The notes below the pieces were generated by a model. The model saw nothing but the letters and a program-made list of their open reading frames with translations, ran no database searches and was not told the DNA's origin. A stretch of 64,000 nucleotides of DNA from Scenedesmus sp. ARA3 (lineage: Eukaryota; Chlorophyta; Chlorophyceae; Sphaeropleales; Scenedesmaceae): NCBI GenBank assembly GCA_004335835.1, contig RWJK01000269.1:1-64000 (forward strand), read 5' to 3'. The position numbers were made by a program, and so were the translations under genes. Positions 20,001-31,221 of this stretch are shown piece by piece. Within the stretch, counting starts at the first letter, position 1; every line of letters starts with the position of its first letter.

Positions 20001-23000
20001 ATGTCGCAGCTGGAGAAAATGGAGTTTGATGAGGATAAGTTTGTGACACTGCTGGGCAAGCTGGTTGGAGAAGCTAAGTTCCTGCAGGTGTGCATCCACC
20101 ACCGCCTTTTTTCGACAAATTTGGCATATATGCAACGTCAGTACGGTGCAGCTGTGCGGGTGCGTGTCTGTGGCACACATGTGCACTTATCATTCTGCCT
20201 CTGCTGCTGCTGCCACTGCCTACTGTTCTGCCTTTGTGACGTACTGCCACATGCAGAACAATCCCCCTGAGCTAGTACCAGTGGAGGACAGGTGTGCAGC
20301 AGCATCCTGCAGCTTAGGCAGCATGGCCGGCAGGCGTTTGATGCCCGTGTATGCTGTCGTCCTTTGCACTACTTGCTACCACAGCCACTGCAGGTGCATT
20401 ACTGCAGCAGCACAGAGGCTGTGGTTACTTCGATATGCAACTGACACCGTGGTTCTGCGTCTGCAACTGCATTTATGACTTCTTGTCCATTGCTGGTCCC
20501 TGCTGACTGCTCAAACAGAGGTAAGCAGCACTGCAGGAAGGCAGGCGGCTCATGGTGTTTGCTTGGTGAAAGCCAAGCGCCCTAGCCTGCTCACCTGGTA
20601 TCCTTGCACTGCTGCTACACAAACCAGGCAGCGGCCATGTACTGCTCAAAGCTGCCTGCATGGCTGACCTTCCATTGCAGCATGGCAGTAGTGAGGTGCG
20701 TCAGCTGTGTGAAGCATACTATGCCATCTGTGACTGCTTCCAATCTACTGCCACTGACGGCTACTGCAGTGGCTTGCCATTACAAGTGCTTCTGATGATC
20801 TTATCTGCACTGCTACTCATGCTGCTTGCAGCTGCGCGGCATGTGTTGGAGGTGCTGGAGCCTCTGAGTGTGGAGCAGGGCGGGCCGCTGCTGCTGCAGC
20901 ACGTGAGCTTTGTTGAGGGGCGCGGCAACATCATCGTGCAGTACCCGGGGCAGCCTGGGGGCGGCGTCATCAGCTTTGTGGGAGCACACATGGTGAGAGG
21001 GTTTGAATTCTAAGCTTGATATGTCTCAGGCATATGGTGAACGCCACAGCATGCCCTAATGTTGCAGTTGGAGCACACTAGGTGAAGGTGGCAACGCACA
21101 TGGCAAGGGTGATGCATGTATGGTGGGAGGGGAGCGTGTCATGAAGTGTGGGGGCGCACACATGATGAGGCTCTGTGACGTCAGGCTCACAGCACATGCC
21201 GCATTTTTGTTGTTGATCGCCAACATTCGTGGCTTAGCGCCATGACCTTCCATGATACAGATGGCATTGTGAGGCTTTAGTGCTCAAGGCTGCACATGTT
21301 CACAGCATCTGGCCAGCCTGGTGGCCTGGCTTGAGCATGACAAGTACATGTATGCGGGCAGGCAACAAGCGATTATCTGCGATGCCGAAACCAAGTGCTT
21401 CAACAGTTGCTCACACCCTGAGCGCATTTGCGTTGAGTAAATGTGGTTGATGCTTGCGCTGCCTTGCAGGATGTGGTGACAGCCAACCCAGAGACCTGGA
21501 CGTTTGACCCCTTTGCACTCAAGGTGGGTGAAGAAAGACACAATAGCATGGTGCAAGTTGCCAGCTGCTGCTTGTTGAGTGTGCAGGGGCATATGGCTGT
21601 GCAGCCCTGCTCATGTGAACAAGCAAAACCAATAACGCCAAGTTATTTGTGCATTGGTCAAGCCAGTGGAGGCAGGGTGGTCATCGTTACTCCAAAACGC
21701 TTTGAGTTTGGCCCTATTTTCTCCCCATGCGCAACAACCTTGGAGCAGCGAGAGCCCACTAGGGCAGTCTGCATAGATTCAATGCCCCAACCAGTCTGTG
21801 CTGCCTCGCTGCACTGCTGCACTGTGTACACTTGCAGGTTGATAGCGACAAGCTGCCTGGGCCACGTGGCGCTGCCCGCAGTTGCTGCCTTGGTGCCTTG
21901 CTGGTTTGCTGCCTTGCTGCGTTGCGGCCCTGCTGCCATGCTGTATGCTTGCAGGTGGGTGGCAACAAGCTGCAGAGCAGCGGATCTCTCAGCAACAGCA
22001 GTCTGCCTGTGACCTGTAGTTGACGGGGCTGCGCTGTGCCGCTGCGCTGTGTCACACTGCCTTGCCACATTGCTTGCAGGTTGATGGTGACAAGCTGCAG
22101 GGCCGTGGTGTGACTGACTGCCTGGGCCACGTGGCGCTGCTCACGGAGCTGTTCAGGCAGCTGGCTGTCACCAAGCCGCAGCTGCGGCCCACCGTGCTGG
22201 GCTGCTTCATTGCTAATGAGGAGAACGCCACGGTGAGATAAGGAGGGCTAGGAGTGAAATGCACGTGGCTCATGGTCCGCATGGCGGCTTGACGGTCAGG
22301 CGTGCGCCAGCTGCTGCAGCTCTGGCTTCGTTTGGTCAATTTCATTGTTAAACGTTGCCCTTCTGTCACTTGCTGTTGACTGTTCACTCGCTGCGGCTAA
22401 CTGCATTGGCGCTGCTGCCATATGCTGCAGGTGACTGCCTCGTGCTGATACATGCTGCCACTGATCTTTTATGCTGCTCACCTGCTGCAGCTGACGGGCA
22501 TCGGCGTGGATGAGCTGGTGAAATGGGCCTGCGGTTGCACTGTCATATGCTCATGCTGACTGGCATAGCTGCTGTGGACTTTTGTTTTGTCGCCTGCTGC
22601 AGCTGACGGGCATTGGCGTGGATGAGCTGGTGAAGCGCGGCCTGCTGGACAGCTGCAAGCAGGGCCCGCTGTACTGGCTGGACACCGCTGACAGCCAGCC
22701 ATGCATTGGCACGGGCGGCATCGCAGCCTGGCAGCTCACAGCACATGGTGAGGGGTGGCAGTTGACGCAGGCAATGCGTGCGGCTGCTGTACAGCATGTG
22801 TCAGTTATATCCATGGCAGTGGCAGCGTGGACCAGCAGCACAGCCTGTTGGTGATACCCGCAATTGTTCAACCACGGTTGTGGCATGCTCCAGAGTGTCG
22901 TGCATTTGACAGCGGGGTAGGCACTGTATCCCGTCACACCTGCTGCAGCTGTTGTGCAGCACGGCAGCACATCACACCTCGCTGCAGGTGCTGCAGCAGG

Positions 23001-25122
23001 CTGAGCTGCTGTGCATCTCGTCGATGCCAGCGTAAACGCTGTAATGGACGCCTTGAGCACGCTGTAACACGGCTTGCTTCCGTCACACATGGCTGCCCTT
23101 GTCTCACCCCATGACTGCAGGCAAGCTGTTCCACTCGGGGCTGCCGCACAAGGCGGTCAACCCCATTGAGCTGGCCATGGACGCAGTGGCTGAGATGCAG
23201 CGCCGCTTCTACCAGGACTTTGCGCCACACCCCGAGGAGGCGAGGTGCGTGCATATGCATGATATCAAAAGTGTCTACACCATCAATTTGAGCACTGGAT
23301 GGCAGCATATTGAGTGAGTCGGGGATGTATGAGCTTGACCAGACGCGCTGCTGTCCCGTAGTCTGAAGCAGCAGTCACGACAATGGTGTGCTTGGCGTTG
23401 CAATGCACTTTGCAGCCACTGCTTGTGCGTTGTCTGCTTGATTGTACAACTTGCAGGTACGGCTTTGCCACCTGCAGCACGCTGAAGCCCACGCAGTGGA
23501 GCTACCCCAGCGGCAGCATCAACCAGATTCCCGGCTCAGCCACCATCTGCGGGGACATGCGCGTCACGCCTTTTTATGACGTGGAGGAGGTGCGGCGCAT
23601 TGTGTTATCATTTCTGGCATGCTTTTAGGGTTTAGGTTTAGGGCTTGGGCGCTTTCCGGACACACAGTGCAAGGCTGGGCTTGTGCTTGTTTGGTTGCTG
23701 TGCTGTAGCAGCTGGGCAGGGTTGTTGCTAGCTGTCAATATGCAGGAGCATAGCGCGTTACGCCTTTACCTTGCGCATGCTGCACTGTAAGCGCATTCCT
23801 GCAGAAACATGTAACAACCGATGCCATTGAATGCTGACGCTGCTTAAGCACAGCAGGCAACGCTAATTCTTGATGCATGTGCATGCCTCTTGTACTGTTC
23901 TTGGCTTTTCTGTGCACTGGCTGCTGCAGGTGATCGCCAAGGTGCGCGGCTACGTTGACGACATGAATGCACACCCCGACAGCCTCGCCAAGGGCCAGCG
24001 CGGGCCATACAGCAAGTGAGGGAACAGCTGGACCTGCCGCTGCCTTGTAACTATGCATAGCTGGCAACAGCGTAAGGCATGCTGGATTGTAAACACACAG
24101 CACTGCAGGAGGGCAGGTGCTGCTGGTGCGCAGTTTAAGTGCTGTGCAAGTTTCCAGCAGCCTGCAGGCAGCCCTCGCACTTTCTGGCCTCCGTCTACCG
24201 GCAGTCGGCAGTTGAACTATGTTGGACAAATGCACCATGCCTGAACTTTCACACCGCGTGTTTTCATCCTTCTTTCTTCGCCCTGCAGGTATGAGCTGCC
24301 TGATGAGGAGCTGAAGGGGCGGCTGGAGCTGAAGATCTTCGACAACGTGGGAAAAGGGGTGAGTGGCTGCCTGTTTCAGCTGCATTGTGATACTGCTCTC
24401 TGGTCTGCATAAGAATAACCCACAGCGCTAAAGTTGCATGGCAGGTGACTGAACTCTATGTAGGCGCTGCTAGACACTGCTTGACTAATGGATGGTGCAC
24501 TGCTGCCTGCGTGTTGTGTGTGCAGGTGGCCTGCAACCTAGAGTCAAAAGGTGAGCTGCTGCAGCAGCTGCAACGCCTACACAGGACAGCAGCCATGCTT
24601 GTACTGCTTGCGCAGCGACACCATACAGGGCTGTGGATGTTGCCTGAACATTGACACACCCAGCTGCTTGCAGTGCAATTCCATCAACCATGTCACAACA
24701 ACTCTCACCTGGGCTAATCTATGCGCGCCACGCTCAGCTGTGTCTGTGCAGCAAATGTTACGCATGCCTGTCGCTTCTCTGTCCCTTGACTCATGTCGAT
24801 TGATTTGAATTTTGTCACATACGTCAGATTTGAATCAATGTTGTACATTCCGACATCAATGTTGTTATTTCCTGCAGGCTTCAAGGCGCTGGTGGAGGCG
24901 TTCACTGAGGTGCTGGGCGACTGCAAGCCCTACAGCATCACCGGCAGCCTGCCATGCATTCGCGACCTGCAGGAGGCAGGCTTCGACGTGCAGACGCTGG
25001 GCTTCGGCAAGCTGGCTGCGTACCACGCGAATAACGAGTACGGGTACCTGTCTGACTTCAAGAAGGGCTTCCAGGTGCTGGTGGCGCTGATGCAGAAGTA
25101 CCAGGAGGCAGTGGCGGCGTGA
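20001..25122 (+). CDS. Acetylornithine deacetylase, M20 metallopeptidase family
   Basis: Twelve exons in phase: 20001-20087, 20257-20293, 20832-20992, 21470-21523, 22080-22232, 22603-22747, 23121-23244, 23457-23589, 23930-24015, 24289-24358, 24526-24550, 24878-25122 (439 residues). The enzyme hydrolyses N-acetylornithine to ornithine in arginine synthesis. The sequence shows the metal-binding GAHMD (His94, Asp96, split by an intron after Met95), TDCLGHV with a bridging Asp, FIANEEN with the catalytic Glu, HSGLPHKAVNPIELA and the SINQIPG..CGDMR region. Length and order fit plant-type acetylornithine deacetylases, whose annotation is by homology; some relatives may act on other N-acyl amino acids. 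The Met at 20001 starts a polar N-terminus, with no clear transit peptide. Introns 4 and 5 contain partial copies of the exon that follows. It shares an upstream region with the CobW gene. Confidence 0.9.
21838..21876 (+). repeat. Decayed copy of exon start 22080
   Basis: After a CTTGCAG acceptor it repeats GTTGATAGCGACAAGCTG and then jumps, by an internal deletion, to CCTGGGCCACGTGGCGCTGC of the same exon. Confidence 0.85.
21955..21984 (+). repeat. Second decayed copy of exon start 22080
   Basis: It follows a GCTTGCAG acceptor and repeats about 20 bases (GGCAACAAGCTGCAG). The three acceptors (21837, 21954, 22079) are 117 and 125 bp apart. Confidence 0.8.
22491..22533 (+). repeat. Copy of exon start 22603
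   Basis: CTGCTGCAG plus about 34 bases encoding LTGIGVDELVK, almost identical to the true exon 112 bp downstream, then divergence. Confidence 0.9.
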
Positions 25123-26507
25123 GTTGGTGATAACAGTGGCTGCCCAAGCGCATGTCGTTGGCTCAAAATGGATGTGTTCCCTTTGTGTGGCGGCCTATCA
25201 GTTGGCGTGGTTGTGGGCGGTGCGCTGTGTTGCATGGCATGACCAGTGAACACCAAAATGGGTGCAGCCAATTGTGTGGTGCGCAGCTGCTGTGCGCTGG
25301 CAGTTTGGTGCTGTTTGCATCATCCAACGGAGCTGCGGCCTTCACGGGGGCACAGCCTGCTGGCTCTGCCATGCACACGTCGATGTGTACAGGGCTGGAG
25401 AGTTGAGTTGCCCCTTTGCGCTGGTTGTCAAAGCATGAGTTGCCTGGGCCCGGCACCCTGTGGGCCGAGGCGCTTTTGCATATGCGTCATCAAAGCATGT
25501 TCATGCACGGCACTGTTCAAATGATTGTGTATTGCAGCGACATTCTGGTGCTGCAGCGACACACATTGCAGCATACGCGTGCTTGCGCTGCACGCAACTG
25601 TGAGAGTCGACGGTGCGGGCAAACTGAAGCAACAGCAGCTGCTGCATTTGTTCCGTTGCATTGGGACTATGCTGTGAACTGCCTGCTGTTGCACGGGATG
25701 CCTTTTAGTCAAAAGTCATTACCTGCAATGCTGGCAGTTGACGGATGGGCCAGCACTGTCTGGGCGGGTGATGCAGTCGCCACGTCTGCGTAGCAATGCA
25801 TTAAGATCTCCAACTGGCGGCGATTAAAATGCAGATGTTGTCACCTTGCTGCCTGAGGAGCATGTTCCGAGGCCCACAGCAGTACCAGCACAGTGCATTG
25901 GCGGGAAAATGCTCGAGCTCATTGCTGCTCGCGGCAGCGCCGGCAGCACCTCGCTTTGAGAGTCGCGACTGGTTGTCAGCTTCTCATATATATGTTACAT
26001 TGTAACGTGCTTGTAACAAGCTTATACACGCATTGGGGGAACGCGAAGAGTGGCATGGCTGCCGACAAGTTTGGCGGGGTGTGCTGTTCTGTCAATTGTG
26101 ACACTGCGGCAGCTGGTGTAGTGCATTGCAGTGATGCCTCTCTGCAGCTCGGAATCCTAGATGCCACACAGTGACGTACCCCCAAAGAATCCTCTTTGAA
26201 ACTGCCAAGGCTGTTTGCTTGAGCTGATCACAAGATCATCTTGTCATGATGGCAGCCTGCACACACATCAGGAGTTACAGTGGTCACCTGGTCCCCGGCG
26301 GAGGCTGGAGTCTGCAGAGCAGCAGAGTGCTTGAGCACTTACCGGTGGCAAGCGCCATGCCGGAGCACGTGCTCCTGTTGCGCCGCTGCGGCACTCTCGT
26401 TACAGCAGCCACCATAATAGCAAGCAAGGCAACTACTCACAAAAATCAATGTGCCGCAACACCTCGTTCGAGGTTGCAGCCTAGGCCTGAGGCACTTTGC
26501 CGGCTGG
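25123..26507. other. Intergenic between convergent deacetylase and ITPK genes
   Basis: 1.4 kb. Several medium ORFs occur on both strands but show no recognisable motif or repeat bias typical of the local coding exons. I see no RNA gene or mobile element. Confidence 0.5.
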
Positions 26508-26794
26508 TCACATGCCCACCAGCCCCGCTGTATGCTGCTGCCAGCGCTGCAGCAGCGCCTGCCTGAACAGTGCTGGCGTGTTGCTGCCGCCTCCGTAGTT
26601 GGGGAAGTAGTTGACGTCTATCACCACCAACTCCTGCTGCTGCTGCTGCTGTGCTTGCTCTGCTACTTCAGTGCTGCTGATTGTGTTACTGCCTGCTTCC
26701 TGGTGGCTGGCCAGCACCACATCAAAGCCAAACAGAGTCAGCCCTAGGCGGGCCCTTAGGAAGGCTGCTATCTCTTCCACTGCCTGCATGTTCA

Positions 26795-26832
<38 letters not shown>

Positions 26833-28006
26833 GCGCCAGCCCCGCCGCTGCTGCTTTCCCTTTGTTCCTGCATGCAAGTGCTGCTGCTGTGCTGCTGCAC
26901 AAAGTGTGGCGGCAGCTGCGTGGGCAGGCTGGCGAGGCTGTCAAACAGCAGCAGCTGCTGCTCGGGTGGAAGGTCAGGGCTGCTGTGCACATCAGGGATC
27001 GAAGCACGTGGGGTGACAAACACCTGTAGCAGGACATGCCATGCAACACATTGGTCAGCAACTGCGGTATGCAGGCTCAGCTCCTGTCCACTTTGTTTGT
27101 CACTTTGTGGTCGCGGCGGCATACTCGGTAACACAGCTGCAGCGACATGGACAGCACCTGGTGAACATGGCAGAGCAGCAGCCACATTGGCATCATGTAC
27201 ACAAATGCACAACATAACTTCCAACAAGAGCAGGCCGTCTTTCAAGCACTCACGCACCTTGTCCCCCAGCACGTACACCTTGTGCTGCAAGCCGCCGTGG
27301 TTGACAAACTCGCACACCAGGCCAGGCAGCGGCAGCCGCCCCGCCAGACTGGCCAGGGCCCCGGGTGTCAGCGCCAGCGCCATGCTGTGGCTGTGGGCCA
27401 CACCACACGCCACTGCGGGTTTTACGATGAAGGGTGGCTGCATGCCTGCAAGAGGGTGCAACAGGTTGCAGTGCAGCAGCAACGGTGGATTAGGTTGGCG
27501 TGCCGGGTTGTCGAAGGTGAAGTGAGGCGGCATCGCTGGCATGATGTGCCACCCTCCGCATGACTTGGTGTGCTTTATGCATGCTGGTGGGACAGCAAGT
27601 CTGTACATTTAGTACAGTAGTACAGTAGTGCCGCACCTGCGGCATGCATGTGCCTGCCACAACAGCTGACAGGGCAGCAGCAGCAGCTGCTGCAAGCCTG
27701 CAGAGCACTACTTTAGGTCGCGGCAAACAGCAATGCTGCACCGCTGCCTCATGCAAGGTGAGACTGCTCAGCGGGTGTGCCCTGCCCGCCATGTGCAGCT
27801 GCCAATGAGCAGTTGCCAAAGAGTGTCAGCCATGAGTGATGGCCTGGACCGCAGCGCACCATGCTGTGCCAGCAGCTCAGGCAGTCCTACTGCCGCGTAG
27901 TCCTCCACCTGGCAGTAGCGGGGCGCCCTGGCTGCCACGCCAGGCGGCAGGCGCAGCTGCTGCAGCTCATCCAGCAGCTGGCCCAGCACCAGCCGGTCGA
28001 GCACCT

Positions 28007-28050
<44 letters not shown>

Positions 28051-28573
28051 GACAACTGAGGCGCCACCTGATGTGGGTGTGCATGTGGGAGAGCTAAGTG
28101 CCCCGCGTGCCTAACTAGATGGCTGCATGTACGCTTGGCAGTCAAAACCCTACGCTAACCTCACTGGCGTGAATTGTTGCCACACTCATGTGGCGTATGT
28201 GCCGTCACACGTGGTCCTGCCCCTGCACGTATGCAGCTGCCGACACAGCTGCCTCATGCATGCGCACATGCGCAGCTACACACGCGCGTAACCCCCCTGC
28301 GTAAATCTCACCCACTCACCTTGGCAGTGTTTTCAAAGGGGTCCACCACAGCCACATGTGCCTGCTGCTGCTGCCGCAGCCAGCCCTGCAGTGCCAGTAG
28401 TCTGCTTGACCAGCCCACAGCGCCATCAGGCCCCGCCACCAACTCATCGGAGCCCTTGTGCAGCAGCAGGTCGATATGACCCTGCTGTTGCTGCTGCTGC
28501 TGCTGGGGTGTGGCTGCATCGATGTGCCCCTGCTGCTGCTGCTGCTGCTGGGATGTGGCTGCTTCATTGTGGG

Positions 28574-28614
<41 letters not shown>

Positions 28615-28773
28615 GGTATGGCTGCATCACTGTGCTGTGCTGCCAGCTGGCCCACATCAAAAGGCATGAAGCAGAGGCCGTCACTGCCAGGCAGCAGCGG
28701 CAGCAGCCCTGCTGAGGCCAGCTGCTCCTCCCTTGAGGGCTTCATGACATAGCCCACCACCAGCACTGCAGGA

Positions 28774-28826
<53 letters not shown>

Positions 28827-29389
28827 TTCGGCTGCTGTGGGGCTTGCAGCTGCTGCTGCTGCTGCCAGGATGTGGCGCCTGTTGTGCTGCACCAGAGCCT
28901 GCATCACCTGGTCGCTGCTGCAGGGGTGGCTGCCGCCCTGCAGCATGATGATGATGATCGCATCAATTAGAACGCACTGGCGTGCAGTTGAGAAACATGC
29001 TCAGCAACGCCCTGGCCATTACATGCATGCCTTGCATATAAAGTTTGATATTTGTGACAATGCTGTGCCTTATGCAGTACTGAGCCGTGTAACTGACCCA
29101 GCACAGCTCACCTGCTGAGCCACATCAGCCCATGACAGTGTGCCAGGCACGCTGTGCCCAACCACCAGCACACTTGTAGGCAACAGGCCCCATTCCTGCA
29201 AGCACAGGAAGCTTGTTTGGCTTCGGCTTCTGGCACTGCTTCACCCAGCAGAGCACTGTCACAACTGAGGTTTGAGGACTGCACGGCCACACCTTAATGG
29301 CTGCATCTGCTGCTTCAGGACTGGCAACTATGCAAGCCCGCACTCCACCCTGCTGCAGCCTTGCAACAGCTCCTACAGCAGCACACGCA
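26508..29389 (-). CDS. Inositol-tetrakisphosphate 1-kinase, ITPK4-like (N-terminus unresolved)
   Basis: Exons in phase: 29389-29293, 29195-29112, 28937-28320, 28004-27860, 27445-27258, 27023-26508. At least one 5' exon with the start codon lies upstream and was not identified. The enzyme family phosphorylates inositol phosphates on the route to phytate. The ATP-grasp core is clear: FIVKPAVACGVAHSHSMA, YVLGDK, FDSLASLP, LTLFGFDVV, and VIDVNYFPNYGG with metal-binding Asp and Asn. The upstream region (VGYVMKPSREE, DLLLHKGSDEL, VVDPFENTAKVLDRL) matches the extended architecture of plant ITPK4 rather than short ITPK1-3 enzymes. Long poly-Gln runs interrupt both halves, including one between FDSLASLP and the FGFDVV strand. 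They look like loop insertions that leave the core intact. Two introns end in long CTG tracts. Confidence 0.85.
28006..28049 (-). repeat. (CTG)n tract forming intron 3' end (minus sense)
   Basis: About fourteen CTG units in the sense direction end in the CAG acceptor of ITPK exon 28004. Confidence 0.9.
28575..28613 (-). repeat. (CAG)n polyglutamine tract in ITPK exon
   Basis: CAG codons in sense direction. Two shorter CAG tracts separated by similar HIDAATPQ units lie at 28482-28552, so this stretch is also a degenerate peptide repeat. Confidence 0.85.
28775..28822 (-). repeat. (CAG)n polyglutamine tract in ITPK exon
   Basis: About sixteen in-frame CAG codons just before the RPAVLVVGYVM block. 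Confidence 0.9.
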
Positions 29390-29394
29390 CTGGT

Positions 29395-29396
<2 letters not shown>

Positions 29397-29448
<52 letters not shown>
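29397..29448 (-). repeat. (CTG)n tract at intron 3' end (minus sense)
   Basis: The longest uninterrupted triplet run in the window, about seventeen units, ends six bases before the ITPK exon at 29389 (acceptor ACCAG). Confidence 0.85.
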
Positions 29449-29450
<2 letters not shown>

Positions 29451-30541
29451 TCCTTGCATTTTCCAGCTGTGCGACAATTCTGCACCTGCTGGCTCCGATC
29501 CCACGAATGCTACTGCTTGAATCATTTTGAGGTGCTGATCACAGTTGAATGTGGACGGCTAATGCAACCAAACGTAAGGCATGTTGCTCGGCACGTCCGC
29601 AGTTGCTACGACAGTCAGCTTGCTTTACCAGCGGTCTCTTGTAATCGAGAACTAATAATGTACGTGTTGATTGCCCTCAAAGCTAAAGAGCACGGTGAAG
29701 CAGGCGATTCGGTGCACATTGAGGTGTTGACCTGCTGACAGAACCCTAGCCTGTAACAGGTGAAAACAGAACACCATCGTTCAAGCTGTTGGCCACCACG
29801 GTCATCATGCTCATTAAAAAAATTGCGTGACGCAAAGCCGTAATGACAGACCGGTGCAGCTGATAGCAAACGCCAGAAGCAAGCAGCATGCAATACACAG
29901 CATTCGCTAGACATCCTCGCTAGACATCCTGTTCTTTTGGTGGTGGCCCTGCATTGCACTTTGCATTTGTATGTGCTTGACACATGATATTATAATCAAT
30001 TTTACGCTGAATCTCTAACAGCAGCAGCAGCAGTAGCAAGTTCAAGCCTTGAAGGCTTAAGGCTTGACGTGCAGATGTTGGCACTGTGAAAATGCACACG
30101 CACGCCCCCACACCACGCATGTCATATCACATTCTGCTGGCATCAGCTGCCACAGTCATGTTGGCACCACGCTGCACTGCAGCCTTGGCAAGGCAAGCGT
30201 CATGCTTGACATTGTCCACGGCATCTTGGGCACATACCCCCTCCCAACGCTGCTCATTTCAGACAGACGACAGAGCCACATGCAGCCTTACAGACCTCAA
30301 AGCGCAACAGCTGTTGTAAGTAACACCGTGCCACTTATTTGGCGAAGTTGGGTGCTGTGAAGAGTTGCCAACGTGCAGTGCCTGAATGGAGGAACTTCTC
30401 TGACGAAGTTGAGCAATTCAAGGCACCATTGAGGCCTGCAGTGGCTTATAAGGGCACCAAAAAATGCAACGGTTGTTGAGGTTCTACGCTGGTCGACGGC
30501 AGTTTACATCCAAGAATAGCATGTGCTGCGAGGCATGCCCA

Positions 30542-30560
30542 TGATGGGAGCCTCCCATCA
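30542..30560. other. Perfect hairpin, 8-bp stem
   Basis: TGATGGGA, a 3-base loop GCC, then TCCCATCA. Function unknown. It sits in a gene-free stretch. Confidence 0.5.
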
Positions 30561-30896
30561 CGGTGAGCAGCACTGTAGAGCAGCAGCACAGTAATGCACA
30601 CGAAGTACAGGGCAGCGGCACATCAGCGACGCATTGCAGCGTGCAACTAGCTGAAACTTAACACTGATTCTTATTTGCGTTTGCTGTCATCAAGGGCGGC
30701 TTCCTTACTGTGCGTATGCTGGCAGATCGTGATCGAACCCTCCTGCCTCCTGCGTTCGTCGCACTCGATACAGGGCAAACAGATGCAATTAAGAGGAAAG
30801 CGATAAAATGAACTCGCAGCGTGCGATAAAGCAGTGTAGGGCTTGTTGTACCCTAAACCTGCGTGACGGATGGACGGACGGACGGACAAAGAAGCC

Positions 30897-30932
30897 CCGG
30901 TAATCCCTTCATGACCTAAAGGTCATTACGGG
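30897..30932. other. Imperfect long hairpin
   Basis: The inner stem ATGACC/GGTCAT with loop TAAA is perfect. The flanks CCGGTAAT and ATTACGGG could pair as an alternative with one mismatch. It lies next to a short GGAC tandem. Confidence 0.4.
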
Positions 30933-31221
30933 TATGCCATCCCTGATGTAGACGGGTAGGACAGCTGCTGTGTGTTCAAGCAGGCAGTTGAATGCGGCAC
31001 AGGCAGGGCACACCAGCTGCTACCGTTGGATTCACCCATCATTCAAGCGTCACTCGAACTTGCAGACATAAGAGCCTGGTGAATTTTACATGTATGCGCT
31101 TTGCACCATCTACTTGGTCAGTAAATGCCTCACTGCCTGTGTTTCAGGCATGGCCACGGCACAAGCAGCACTCTCCTTCCTGCCAGTCACCAGCACTGCT
31201 CGTCAGATGCCGCATCTGGGC

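Larger units (their letters stand above)
29454..31221. other. Intergenic and 5' part of ITPK gene
   Basis: 1.8 kb. The first part must contain the missing ITPK first exon and promoter. The rest is 3' flank of the Bud32 gene. It is poorer in CAG/CTG than the rest of the window. Visible structures are a hairpin at 30542-30560, one at 30911-30926, and a short GGAC tandem at 30870-30886. No tRNA was recognised. Confidence 0.5.

Noticed and set aside
25416..25793. 125-codon ORF downstream of the deacetylase
   Set aside because: Probably 3' UTR; no domain pattern or local coding signature.
26621..27525. Long plus-strand ORF rich in Cys and Ala over the ITPK gene
   Set aside because: It is the shadow of the Gln- and Leu-coding minus strand; ITPK motifs are on the minus strand.
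30700..30780. Possible tRNA (GGTTCGATCAC resembles a B box on the minus strand)
   Set aside because: No matching A box, acceptor stem or anticodon arm could be folded.
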